A stretch of DNA of 64,000 nt from Flavobacterium luteum (GTDB lineage Bacteria; Bacteroidota; Bacteroidia; Flavobacteriales; Flavobacteriaceae), in NCBI RefSeq assembly GCF_008806775.1, contig NZ_WAEM01000002.1:62001-126000 (forward strand), in the 5' to 3' direction. The stretch's first letter is position 1. Each line of letters opens with the position of its first letter. A model generated the notes under the pieces. It worked only from the letters and a program-made list of their open reading frames with translations, was not told the origin of the DNA and made no database searches. Below, piece after piece: positions 8,624 to 16,931 of the stretch. The translations under genes were made by a program, and so were the position numbers.

Positions 8624-10819
8624 CTAATTCGCTACTTCGCTAATAAACTTAATTCGCATTAAACGCAATTCGTCAATATCATAATCACCATCAAATTCCT
8701 TTAAAGCATGTTCTATATTATCAGATTCTGATTCCATAAAAAAATCATAAATTTCTTCCTGTTGATCATCATCTAATAGGTCATCTATCCAATATTTAAT
8801 ATTGAGCTTTGTTCCTGAGTTTACAATCTGCTCCATTTCTTTTATTAAAGCATCCATATTCATGCCTTTAGCGGAAGCAATATCTTCTAAAGATAATTTT
8901 CTGTCTATATTTTGAATAATGTATAACTTGTTTGCCGAATTGGCTCCAGTAGATTTTACAACTAAATCATCAGGACGAATAACATCGTTATCATCTACAT
9001 AACGACTTATTAATTCTACAAATTCTTTTCCGTATTTCTTGGCTTTTCCTTCTCCAACTCCATGTATATTTCCCAGTTCATCTAAAGAAATTGGATATTT
9101 CAAAGCCATGTCTTCTAATGATGGATCTTGAAACACTACAAACGGAGGAACACCTAATTTTTTGGCTACTTTTTTTCTTAAATCACGCAACATAGACATT
9201 AAAACCTCATCGGCAGTTCCTGTAGATTTTGCTGCCGTTACAATTGCTTCATCTTCGGTTTCGTTATATTCGTGATCTTCTGACATCAGGAATGAAACGG
9301 GATTCTTAATAAAATTTAATCCTTTTTCGGTTACTTTAACAATTCCGTAGGTTTCAATATCTTTAGATAATAATCCGTCCACTAAAACTTGGCGAATTAA
9401 TGCCATCCAATAACGTTCTTCGAAGTTTTTTCCTACTCCGAAAAAAGGTTGCGTATCAGTTCTATACGCTTTTATCATAGCATTTACACGACCAATTAAT
9501 GTGAAAACTATTTCTTTAGATTTGTATAAATGCTTGGTGTCGCGAACTACTTCCAGCAAGGTAACCACCTGTTTTTGTGCTTCTACTTTAGTTTTAGGAT
9601 TTCGAACATTATCATCCATATCAGCCCCGTCTCCTGTTTCGCTGTCGAATTCTTCACCAAAATAATGCAATAGAAATTTTCTTCTTGATATAGAAGTTTC
9701 GGCATAAGCTACAACCTCTTGCAACAATGCAAAACCAATTTCTTGTTCAGCAACAGGTTTTCCTGACATAAATTTTTCTAATTTTTCTACATCTTTATAG
9801 GAATAATAGGCTAAACAATGTCCTTCGCCTCCATCACGACCGCCACGACCTGTTTCTTGGTAATAACTTTCTAATGATTTTGGAATGTCATGATGAATCA
9901 CAAAACGAACATCAGGCTTGTCGATTCCCATTCCAAATGCAATGGTAGCAACCACTACATCAACATCTTCCATAAGAAACATATCTTGATGTTTGGCTCT
10001 GGTTTTAGCATCAAGTCCTGCATGATAGGGTACCGCACTAATTCCGTTTACTTGTAAAACTTCGGCAATAGCCTCTACTTTTTTGCGACTCAAGCAATAG
10101 ATAATGCCTGATTTTCCTTTGTGTTGTTTGATAAATCGAATAATATCCGATTCTATATTTTTAGTTTTTGTTCGAACTTCATAAAATAAATTAGGCCTAT
10201 TGAAAGAAGCTTTAAAAGTGGTTGCATCTGACATCTCTAAATTTTTTAGAATATCCTCTTGTACTTTTGGTGTTGCAGTAGCTGTTAATCCTATAACTGG
10301 AACGTCTCCTAATAGCTTAATGATGTTTTTAAGATTTCTGTATTCCGGTCTAAAATCGTGTCCCCACTCAGAGATGCAATGCGCCTCATCAATAGCGACA
10401 AATGAAATAGGCACATTTTGAAGAAAATTGACATATTCTTCTTTAGTTAGCGATTCTGGAGCAACATATAAAAGTTTTGTTAAACCTGAAGTAATATCTT
10501 TCTTAACTTGAGTAATCTCTGTTTTGGTAAGCGATGAATTGAGTACGTGAGCGATTCCATTTTCAGAAGATAAACTTCTAATGGCATCGACCTGATTTTT
10601 CATTAAGGCAATTAACGGGGAGACCACGATTGCTGTTCCTCCTTGAACTAAAGCGGGTAATTGGTAACATAACGATTTTCCACCACCTGTTGGCATAATT
10701 ACGAAAGTATTTTCTTTTGCCAATATCGCTTTTATAACCTGTTCTTGTAAACCTTTAAATTGGTTAAAACCAAAATATTTTTTTAGTTCTTTGTGTATGT
10801 CAATTTCGTTTGAATTCAT
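8624..10819 (-). CDS. recQ: ATP-dependent DNA helicase RecQ, zinc-binding cysteines absent
   Basis: A 731-residue 3'-5' superfamily 2 helicase for recombination and fork repair. Helicase motifs are intact: GGGKS (45-49), DEAHCISEWGHDF (near 144), GLTATATP, and motif VI QETGRGGRDG (321-330). The RecQ-Ct region follows with a winged-helix domain, then an HRDC domain near 540-620 and a C-terminal helical tail. The zinc-binding subdomain at about 376-405 has no cysteine at all. Residues aligning with the four ligands are Ser, Thr, Asp and Gly instead of Cys. The flanking RRKFLLHYFGE motif is conserved, so this looks like a natural variant rather than an error. It diverges from kdsD. Confidence 0.95.
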   Translation of the reverse strand: MNSNEIDIHKELKKYFGFNQFKGLQEQVIKAILAKENTFVIMPTGGGKSLCYQLPALVQGGTAIVVSPLIALMKNQVDAIRSLSSENGIAHVLNSSLTKTEITQVKKDITSGLTKLLYVAPESLTKEEYVNFLQNVPISFVAIDEAHCISEWGHDFRPEYRNLKNIIKLLGDVPVIGLTATATPKVQEDILKNLEMSDATTFKASFNRPNLFYEVRTKTKNIESDIIRFIKQHKGKSGIIYCLSRKKVEAIAEVLQVNGISAVPYHAGLDAKTRAKHQDMFLMEDVDVVVATIAFGMGIDKPDVRFVIHHDIPKSLESYYQETGRGGRDGGEGHCLAYYSYKDVEKLEKFMSGKPVAEQEIGFALLQEVVAYAETSISRRKFLLHYFGEEFDSETGDGADMDDNVRNPKTKVEAQKQVVTLLEVVRDTKHLYKSKEIVFTLIGRVNAMIKAYRTDTQPFFGVGKNFEERYWMALIRQVLVDGLLSKDIETYGIVKVTEKGLNFIKNPVSFLMSEDHEYNETEDEAIVTAAKSTGTADEVLMSMLRDLRKKVAKKLGVPPFVVFQDPSLEDMALKYPISLDELGNIHGVGEGKAKKYGKEFVELISRYVDDNDVIRPDDLVVKSTGANSANKLYIIQNIDRKLSLEDIASAKGMNMDALIKEMEQIVNSGTKLNIKYWIDDLLDDDQQEEIYDFFMESESDNIEHALKEFDGDYDIDELRLMRIKFISEVAN

Positions 10820-10822
10820 TCT

Positions 10823-10850
10823 TTGTTAATGGTATTTTTGTATAAATTTG
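10823..10850 (+). promoter_or_regulatory. Promoter of the kdsD-tatC-lptB operon
   Basis: TTG (10823-10825), a 17-base spacer and TAAATTTG (10843-10850) match the flavobacterial consensus. A second TATTTTTG starts at 10833. The predicted transcript begins near 10856, after the upstream in-frame ATG at 10823, which therefore cannot be the start codon of kdsD. Confidence 0.65.
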
Positions 10851-10906
10851 CAACACATAAAGATACTAATTTCTTTTACACTTACAAATTTTATAACAAT
10901 TCTGTT

Positions 10907-11872
10907 TTGATAACTAAAGAAAATATATTGGCTACAGCCAAAAAAACTATTTTATCTGAGAGCCAATCGATAGCAAAACTCGCTGATTTTCTTGATGAAA
11001 GCTTTGTCAAAGCAACCAAAATCATCTTTGATTGTAAAGGCAGATTGATTGTAACCGGAATAGGAAAAAGTGCCATTATTGCGCAAAAAATTGTAGCAAC
11101 AATGAACTCTACAGGAACGCCATCGTTATTTCTTCATGCTTCAGAGGCTATTCATGGTGATTTAGGTATGGTTCAAAAAGACGATGTTGTCATTTGCATC
11201 TCAAAAAGTGGCAATAGTCCTGAGATAAAAATTCTAATCCCTATTTTAAAAAATTTCGGAAATACCTTAATTGCCATCACAGGAAACATGACTTCCTTTT
11301 TAGCAAAAAATTCCGATTGTGTTTTAAATACCACTATTGACTCTGAATCGTGTCCTAATAATCTTGCGCCTACTAATAGCACTACCGCTCAGTTGGTAAT
11401 GGGCGATGCTCTTGCTGTTTGTTTAATGGAAATGAGGCATTTTAAACCTGAAGATTTTGCAAAATACCATCCAGGAGGGGCATTAGGTAAAAAATTATTG
11501 CTTAAAGTTTCTGCAATGTTGGTACATTCATTAAAACCAATGGTTGCTCCAGATACTTCTATTAAAAAAGTCATTTTCGAAATTTCTGAAAAACGCTTGG
11601 GAGTTACAGCAGTAATCAACGAGAATAAAGTAGTAGGGATTATTACCGATGGCGATATTAGAAGAATGCTAAGTTATAGAGATTCTTTTACCGATTTGAC
11701 TGCTAAAGACATTATGACAAAAAATCCAAAAATGATACAATCGACTGATATGGTAGTTGATGCATTTAACATCATGGAAGATTTTTCTATCACGCAACTT
11801 GTAGTTGTAGATAATGGTGAATACAAAGGCGTATTGCATTTGCATGATATTTTAAAAGAAGGAATATTATAA
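10907..11872 (+). CDS. kdsD: Arabinose-5-phosphate isomerase (KpsF/GutQ/KdsD family)
   Basis: Converts ribulose-5-phosphate to arabinose-5-phosphate, the first committed step to Kdo in lipopolysaccharide. I place the start at TTG 10907 (read MITKENIL), giving 321 residues, the normal family length. The upstream ATG at 10823 lies within the predicted promoter and would add an odd 28-residue leader. A SIS domain spans about 40-170, with the sugar-phosphate motifs GIGKS and SKSGNS near 52 and 99 and the HPGGALGKKLL segment. Two CBS domains span about 205-320. tatC begins in a TAATG overlap with its stop, so it leads a four-gene operon ending in lptB. Confidence 0.88.
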   Translation: MITKENILATAKKTILSESQSIAKLADFLDESFVKATKIIFDCKGRLIVTGIGKSAIIAQKIVATMNSTGTPSLFLHASEAIHGDLGMVQKDDVVICISKSGNSPEIKILIPILKNFGNTLIAITGNMTSFLAKNSDCVLNTTIDSESCPNNLAPTNSTTAQLVMGDALAVCLMEMRHFKPEDFAKYHPGGALGKKLLLKVSAMLVHSLKPMVAPDTSIKKVIFEISEKRLGVTAVINENKVVGIITDGDIRRMLSYRDSFTDLTAKDIMTKNPKMIQSTDMVVDAFNIMEDFSITQLVVVDNGEYKGVLHLHDILKEGIL

Positions 11873-12684
11873 TGGCAAAAAAGCAATTAAAAGAAATGTC
11901 ATTTTTAGATCATCTTGAAGACTTAAGATGGTTGCTCATTCGAATTACTATAGGAGTTTTAGTAGTTTCTTGTTTATCGTATTTTATAATTGATTATGTA
12001 TTTGACCAAATTATTTTTGGTCCCATTCATCCTGATTTTATAACCTACCGATTATTTTGTGAACTAACCACCTATCTCGGTGCTGATAACGGAGGAATGT
12101 GTGTCAAAGAAATGCCATTTATCATTCAGAGTACCGAAATGGGCGGTCAATTTTCTATATTTATTTGGACCTGTATTACGGCAGGATTCATTCTTGGTTT
12201 TCCTTATATTTTATGGGAAATCTGGAAATTTATAAGTCCCGCTTTGTATGAAAAAGAAAAGAAAAACGCCGTTTGGTTTATTTTAACTGCTTCGATATTG
12301 TTTTTTACTGGCGTTTTGTTTGGCTATTATTTGATATTACCCTTATCTGTTAATTTTTTTGGAGGCTTTAATGTGAGTAGCGTTATTAAAAACGAATTCA
12401 ATGTCGATAATTATATAGGTATGGTAAAAACATCAGTGATATCTTGCGGATTAATTTTTGAATTGCCCATTGTAATTTATTTCCTGACTAAAATTGGACT
12501 TGTAACTGCACAAACTTTAAGACAATACCGAAGATATGCTATCGTTATTATTCTAATTGTTGCAGCAATAATCACACCACCTGATATTTTAAGTCAAATA
12601 ATTGTATCTATACCGCTTTTAGTGCTGTATGAAATAAGTATTTTTATTGCGGTGTTTGTAAATAAAAAAGAAAAAAATGTCTGA
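11872..12684 (+). CDS. tatC: Sec-independent protein translocase TatC
   Basis: A 270-residue inner-membrane protein with six predicted transmembrane segments, the signal-binding core of the twin-arginine translocation system for folded proteins. The N-terminal hallmark MSFLDHLEDLRWLLI is present, as is the cytoplasmic loop motif around FPYILWEIWKFISPALYEKEK. A periplasmic loop after the first segment is slightly long (about residues 45-85). The start overlaps the kdsD stop (TAATG), and its 3' end overlaps the next gene by 8 bases. No tatA is in this window, so the partner must be elsewhere. Confidence 0.95.
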   Translation: MAKKQLKEMSFLDHLEDLRWLLIRITIGVLVVSCLSYFIIDYVFDQIIFGPIHPDFITYRLFCELTTYLGADNGGMCVKEMPFIIQSTEMGGQFSIFIWTCITAGFILGFPYILWEIWKFISPALYEKEKKNAVWFILTASILFFTGVLFGYYLILPLSVNFFGGFNVSSVIKNEFNVDNYIGMVKTSVISCGLIFELPIVIYFLTKIGLVTAQTLRQYRRYAIVIILIVAAIITPPDILSQIIVSIPLLVLYEISIFIAVFVNKKEKNV

Positions 12685-13024
12685 TTTAGTAAAAGAATTC
12701 AATGATTATCGTTCTAAAATGAACGAAAAATTAGTAGCCGACAACAATAAAATCGTAAAACGAATTTTCAATCTTGATACAAATGCTTACGCAGAAGGCG
12801 CTCTTGATGTAAAAACCAAAGAGTTGCTTGGATTAGTAGCTTCAGCCGTTTTACGATGTGACGATTGTGTAAAATATCATTTAGAAAATTGTCACAAAGA
12901 AGGTATTTCTAAAGAAGAAATGATGGAAGCCATGGGAATTGCAACTCTTGTTGGCGGAACTATAGTTGTACCTCATTTGCGTCGCGCTTACGAATTTTGG
13001 GAAGCTTTAGAAAATAAAGCGTAA
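12677..13024 (+). CDS. Carboxymuconolactone decarboxylase family protein (AhpD-like)
   Basis: A 115-residue AhpD-like protein. The redox motif CDDCVKYHLENC near residues 61-72 carries a CxxC and the conserved histidine, as in alkylhydroperoxidase-type members of this family. These act as small thiol peroxidases or partners of peroxide detoxification, though many are uncharacterised. No signal peptide is present, so it should be cytosolic. It overlaps the end of tatC by 8 bases and is followed 53 bases later by lptB, so it is part of the same operon. The link to envelope biogenesis is positional only. Confidence 0.88.
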   Translation: MSDLVKEFNDYRSKMNEKLVADNNKIVKRIFNLDTNAYAEGALDVKTKELLGLVASAVLRCDDCVKYHLENCHKEGISKEEMMEAMGIATLVGGTIVVPHLRRAYEFWEALENKA

Positions 13025-13077
13025 GAAATACAATTTCTAAAAAAGTTGCATAACGAATTTTGAACCACGAACATAAA

Positions 13078-13818
13078 ATGATTTTAAGAGCAGAAAATTT
13101 AGTCAAAACTTATAAAGGAAGAAGCGTTGTAAAAGGCATTTCGGTAGAAGTGAATCAAGGAGAAATTGTGGGACTTTTAGGACCAAATGGAGCCGGAAAA
13201 ACGACTTCATTTTATATGATTGTAGGATTGGTGAAACCAAATGCAGGAAATATTTATCTCGACGATTTAAATATTACCGATTTCCCTATGTACAAAAGAG
13301 CGCAACAAGGCATTGGTTATTTAGCTCAAGAAGCGTCAGTTTTTAGAAAATTGAGTATTGAAGACAATATTTTGAGCGTTTTGCAATTGACGAATCATAC
13401 TAAAGCTGAGCAAGAAGCCAAAATGGAATCGCTTATTGATGAGTTTGGTTTGCAACACATTCGAACCAATCGTGGTGACTTGCTTTCTGGTGGGGAACGC
13501 CGTAGAACTGAAATTGCGCGTTGTCTAGCAACCGATCCAAAGTTTATTCTTTTAGACGAGCCTTTCGCTGGTGTAGATCCTGTTGCTGTTGAAGATATTC
13601 AGAGAATTGTAGCACAGTTAAAAAACAAAAATATTGGTATTTTGATTACTGACCACAACGTTCAAGAAACCTTAGCTATTACTGACAAAACGTATTTGAT
13701 GTTTGAGGGTGGTATTCTAAAAGCTGGAGTTCCTGAGGAACTAGTTGCTGACGAAATGGTACGACGTGTTTATTTAGGTCAGAATTTTGAATTGAGAAAG
13801 AAAAAATTGGAGTTTTAG
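13078..13818 (+). CDS. lptB: LPS export ABC transporter ATP-binding protein LptB
   Basis: A 246-residue ABC ATPase that powers lipopolysaccharide extraction from the inner membrane with LptFG. I use ATG 13078 ([14 protein letters not shown]), which matches LptB starts. A TTG at 13060 would add six residues of no family similarity. Walker A is GPNGAGKT, the Q loop is in GYLAQEA, the signature is LSGGERRR, Walker B is [10 protein letters not shown], and the H loop is TDHNV. The C-terminal tail ends RKKKLEF. It closes the operon begun by kdsD, so Kdo precursor synthesis and LPS export share a transcript. Confidence 0.93.
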   Translation: MILRAENLVKTYKGRSVVKGISVEVNQGEIVGLLGPNGAGKTTSFYMIVGLVKPNAGNIYLDDLNITDFPMYKRAQQGIGYLAQEASVFRKLSIEDNILSVLQLTNHTKAEQEAKMESLIDEFGLQHIRTNRGDLLSGGERRRTEIARCLATDPKFILLDEPFAGVDPVAVEDIQRIVAQLKNKNIGILITDHNVQETLAITDKTYLMFEGGILKAGVPEELVADEMVRRVYLGQNFELRKKKLEF

Positions 13819-13845
13819 TTTCTTTTTCTCCACATTAAAGAATTG

Positions 13846-13875
13846 ACTTCGTAGAGTTACATTTCGTGGAGTAAC
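13846..13875. repeat. Imperfect 15-bp tandem repeat inside a weak inverted repeat
   Basis: Two adjacent 15-base units (13846-13860 and 13861-13875) differ at three positions. CTCCAC at 13828-13833 and GTGGAG at 13866-13871 form an outer inverted repeat. It lies between the lptB stop and the end of the LRR gene, at one edge of the small accessory island. Confidence 0.5.
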
Positions 13876-13885
13876 AGCGGATTCT

Positions 13886-14752
13886 TTACCTAGCTTTTCT
13901 ATTTTTAAAATATTCAAATTTATGAGAATAATGCCTTTTATTATCAAAACCAACATAATTAATATTTTCACAATATGACAAATCGCCATCAACAACGTTT
14001 GTTCCACCAAAACTGAAAAACTCCAAATTATTTAAGTTTTTTATAAATGAGATTGTCGGTATTTCATTTGAATCTAAAATCAATAATCTTTTAATCAATT
14101 TTAAATTGCCTAAAACTTCATAATCTTTAATTTTTTTACATTTTTCAATTTCTATTTCCTCTAAACCATTTGACAAATAATTCAAATCTGAAATACTTTC
14201 CAATTTATTTCCACTATAAAGTTGCAGTTTTTTTAAATTATTTAAACGATCTATACCTTTTAATGAAATAATATTTGTTTGGAAAAGATATAGTTCGGTT
14301 AAATTTTCAAATATTGGAAAATTGGATAAATCTTTAACTTTAGGATTAAATTTAGACAAAATTAATTTTTTTAAGTTCACACAGCTTTCCAATCCTTTTA
14401 AATTTAAAGTAAAATCACATGATAAAGTTTCTAAATCAGGAAAATTCGATAAATTAATCACATTATTTTTATCATCTGAATATTGAAGCGTTTTTAATTT
14501 TATCATCTTATTTAATACCGAATAATCAAACTTATCTCCAGAAATTGATATGCCTTCAATAAAATCTTTTATTTTTAAAAGAAAATCTAAATTATTTGTT
14601 TTGAAACCTTGATAGTAGTTTATACTAATTTTTCTAATATTGTTCTTGAACAAAAAATTTATACAATCATCAATTCTTGAAGAATCCATAAATAATGATT
14701 TGTAATCATTATGTTCTAGAACTTTAAATCCATCAATTGTTTCTGTTATCAT
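13886..14752 (-). CDS. Leucine-rich-repeat protein, unknown function
   Basis: A 288-residue protein with repeating LxxLxxLxLxx segments from about residue 75 to 270, spaced roughly 20-25 residues apart, as in leucine-rich-repeat solenoids. There is no signal peptide, membrane segment or catalytic domain, so it should be cytosolic and act by binding a partner. The N-terminal 70 residues start MITETIDGFKVLEHNDYK and are not LRR-like. The base composition is more AT-rich than lptB and pssA on either side. It starts 9 bases after the stop of a truncated reading frame on the same strand. An immunity-type or other accessory role is possible but unproven. Confidence 0.7.
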   Translation of the reverse strand: MITETIDGFKVLEHNDYKSLFMDSSRIDDCINFLFKNNIRKISINYYQGFKTNNLDFLLKIKDFIEGISISGDKFDYSVLNKMIKLKTLQYSDDKNNVINLSNFPDLETLSCDFTLNLKGLESCVNLKKLILSKFNPKVKDLSNFPIFENLTELYLFQTNIISLKGIDRLNNLKKLQLYSGNKLESISDLNYLSNGLEEIEIEKCKKIKDYEVLGNLKLIKRLLILDSNEIPTISFIKNLNNLEFFSFGGTNVVDGDLSYCENINYVGFDNKRHYSHKFEYFKNRKAR

Positions 14753-14761
14753 TTTTAATTA

Positions 14762-14911
14762 TTATTTAAACCTACCTGGAGAGAATATTTTGTTATAAGT
14801 ATTACCTAATTTATTTAATTTAATCGGATTGCCGAATTTCCAACGCTCCCCCACAAAATGAAATTCGACAAAGTCAATCCTTTCGTGTGGTTTTAAAATA
14901 ATGAAAAAACT
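14762..14911 (-). pseudogene. Gene remnant: C-terminal 49 codons of an unrecognised protein
   Basis: A reading frame of 49 codons ends at TAA 14762-14764 and is opened only by an upstream in-frame TAG at 14912. It has no start codon. The translation runs through IILKPHERIDFVEF and ends NTYNKIFSPGRFK, which looks like genuine protein sequence rich in aromatic and charged residues. Only 26 bases separate the TAG from the pssA stop, so the rest of the gene is missing. It sits 9 bases upstream of the LRR gene, as if the two once formed an operon. I do not recognise the family. Confidence 0.5.
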
Positions 14912-14940
14912 CTATCACAAGTGAACAATGTCAATATAAA

Positions 14941-15657
14941 CTACCTCTTCAAAAATTTATTATTCACAACAGATATCAGAACATAGGTTACAATTACAAG
15001 TGGAATAGCTAAATAATTTAGAAAAACTAACAATACAAGAGCACTCATCAGAAAAACGACTTGTAGCACATTATCCTTAAAATTGAACTTTTTAATTTTT
15101 AAAGCAAATAATGGAATATCAGCATTTAAAATATAGGCACTAAACAAGGTTGTTAATAATAAGAACCACTGATTGGTTAAGGCTTCAATTACAAACAACG
15201 AATCTGTGTTTTGTAAAACCAATGGCAAACTCAGAATAAATAAGGAATTAGCTGGAGTTGGCAAGCCAATAAAGGAGTCAGTTTGTCGTGTATCAATATT
15301 AAAATTAGCCAATCTGTAACAAGAACCCAAAGCAATGATAAAACCCAAATACGGAAAAAGTTGCATGTAACTTGTTTGTGAAGAAGTTGAGTTATCAATC
15401 ATTAATTGATACATGACTAATCCAGGTACAACTCCACTGGTAACCATATCTGCTAATGAATCTAATTGTAATCCCAAAGGACTTGAAACCTTAAACAATC
15501 TCGCAAAAAAACCATCAAAAAAATCAAAGAAAATCCCTAAAGCTGCAAAAGCGAAAGTCATTTCGAAATGACGATGAAAAGCAAATACTAGAGCAATGCA
15601 TCCGCAAAATAGATTTAGAAGAGTAATTGTATTTGGAATTTTTGCCTTTATTTTCAT
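14941..15657 (-). CDS. pssA: CDP-diacylglycerol--serine O-phosphatidyltransferase
   Basis: A 238-residue integral membrane enzyme that makes phosphatidylserine, the precursor of phosphatidylethanolamine. The CDP-alcohol phosphotransferase signature DGx2ARx8Gx3Dx3D is complete (from FFDGFFARLF to LDSLADMV, about residues 47-70). Several hydrophobic segments follow. The length is typical of the Bacteroidota type II-like enzyme. It is transcribed alone towards the LRR island and diverges from the PorV/PorQ-like gene across a 191-base AT-rich spacer. Confidence 0.92.
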   Translation of the reverse strand: MKIKAKIPNTITLLNLFCGCIALVFAFHRHFEMTFAFAALGIFFDFFDGFFARLFKVSSPLGLQLDSLADMVTSGVVPGLVMYQLMIDNSTSSQTSYMQLFPYLGFIIALGSCYRLANFNIDTRQTDSFIGLPTPANSLFILSLPLVLQNTDSLFVIEALTNQWFLLLTTLFSAYILNADIPLFALKIKKFNFKDNVLQVVFLMSALVLLVFLNYLAIPLVIVTYVLISVVNNKFLKR

Positions 15658-15801
15658 TATATATACCGTTTAGCTTTCAAAAAATACAAATTTAACACAA
15701 TAAGTCAAAGAGAAGTACGTTTTTTATTTGATATTTTAATTTGGGTAAAATTCTTTCCAATTAATTTATCTCACCAAAGAAATAACCTCGTTAAAAAAGT
15801 A

Positions 15802-15809
15802 TATTTTTG
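15802..15809 (+). promoter_or_regulatory. -7 element upstream of the PorV/PorQ-like gene
   Basis: TATTTTTG matches TAnnTTTG. It overlaps the upstream in-frame TTG at 15807, so translation must begin further downstream, consistent with a start at 15849. Confidence 0.5.
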
Positions 15810-15848
15810 ACAAAAAATAAACCTCAGTGTTTATTAAACTCATTGATT

Positions 15849-16916
15849 TTGAAAAAAAAGGCTTTGTTACTATTCTTGTTCGTGTATTCCGTAACGCATT
15901 CGCAGGCCGTTAGGAAATATTCGAATGAGTTTATGAATATTGGTGTAGATGCCGCCGCATTAGGAATGGCAAATGCTGTTACTGCTAGCACTAACGATGT
16001 AAATTCGGGTTATTGGAATCCTGCAGGACTAATAGGAATTGAAGATAAACAAATATCGCTTATGCATGCAAGCTATTTTGCGAACATTGCGCAATATGAT
16101 TTTGCGGCTTATGCTACAGCAATTGATGAAGAAAGTGCATGGGGAATTTCTATGATTCGTTTTGGAGTTGATGATATTTTAAACACTACACAATTAATTG
16201 ATTCTGAAGGAAACATAGATTACAATAGAGTTAGTAAATTTTCAACTGCTGATTATGGATTTACTTTTTCGTATGCTAGAAAATTAAAATTACAAGGATT
16301 TCAATATGGTGTAAATGCAAAAATCATAAGAAGAATAATTGGAGACTTTGCTAATTCTTGGGGTTTTGGTGTAGATGTTGGACTACAGTTTCAACGAAAC
16401 GATTGGAAATTTGGATTAATGCTTCGAGATATTACAACAACTTATAACGTTTGGAATATTAATGAGAATGAATATGCTAAGGTTCAGAATGCAATTCCGG
16501 GTCAAAATCAAGATTTACCAGAAAGTACTGAAATTACTTTACCTAAAGCACAATTTGGAATGTCAAAAAAATTCGAATTCCATAACGAAACGAGTCTTTT
16601 GGCTTGCGCCAATTTGAACATGGAATTCGCTAAAACAAATGATGTTTTTGCAACCGATTTTGTAAGTATTGCTCCCGCTATAGGATTTGAATATGGCTAC
16701 ACCGATTTAGTTTTTTTGAGAACAGGATTTGGGAATTTTCAAAATGCAGTACAAATTGATAATTCGACAAATTTAAGCTTTCAACCCAATATTGGTTTGG
16801 GTTTCAAATACAAAGGCATTCAAATTGATTATGCTTTAACAGACATTGGAAACCAAAGTGCAGCTTTGTATTCAAATGTTTTTTCTTTAAAAGTTGATTT
16901 AGGAATTTTTAGATAA
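15849..16916 (+). CDS. PorV/PorQ-family outer-membrane beta-barrel protein
   Basis: An outer-membrane beta-barrel of about 355 residues. The start at TTG 15849 gives MKKKALLLFLFVYSVTHSQA, a clean signal peptide. The longer frame from 15807 begins inside the promoter. The mature N-terminus NEFMNIGVDAAALGMANAVTAS followed by NSGYWNPAGL is characteristic of the PorV/PorQ (UPF0164, FadL-like) family. Members work as shuttle or attachment proteins of the type IX secretion system or as related barrels. Which role applies here cannot be told from sequence alone. It is followed after 15 bases by a DUF4105 gene in the same operon. Confidence 0.85.
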   Translation: MKKKALLLFLFVYSVTHSQAVRKYSNEFMNIGVDAAALGMANAVTASTNDVNSGYWNPAGLIGIEDKQISLMHASYFANIAQYDFAAYATAIDEESAWGISMIRFGVDDILNTTQLIDSEGNIDYNRVSKFSTADYGFTFSYARKLKLQGFQYGVNAKIIRRIIGDFANSWGFGVDVGLQFQRNDWKFGLMLRDITTTYNVWNINENEYAKVQNAIPGQNQDLPESTEITLPKAQFGMSKKFEFHNETSLLACANLNMEFAKTNDVFATDFVSIAPAIGFEYGYTDLVFLRTGFGNFQNAVQIDNSTNLSFQPNIGLGFKYKGIQIDYALTDIGNQSAALYSNVFSLKVDLGIFR

Positions 16917-16931
16917 TCAAAAACGATTTCA

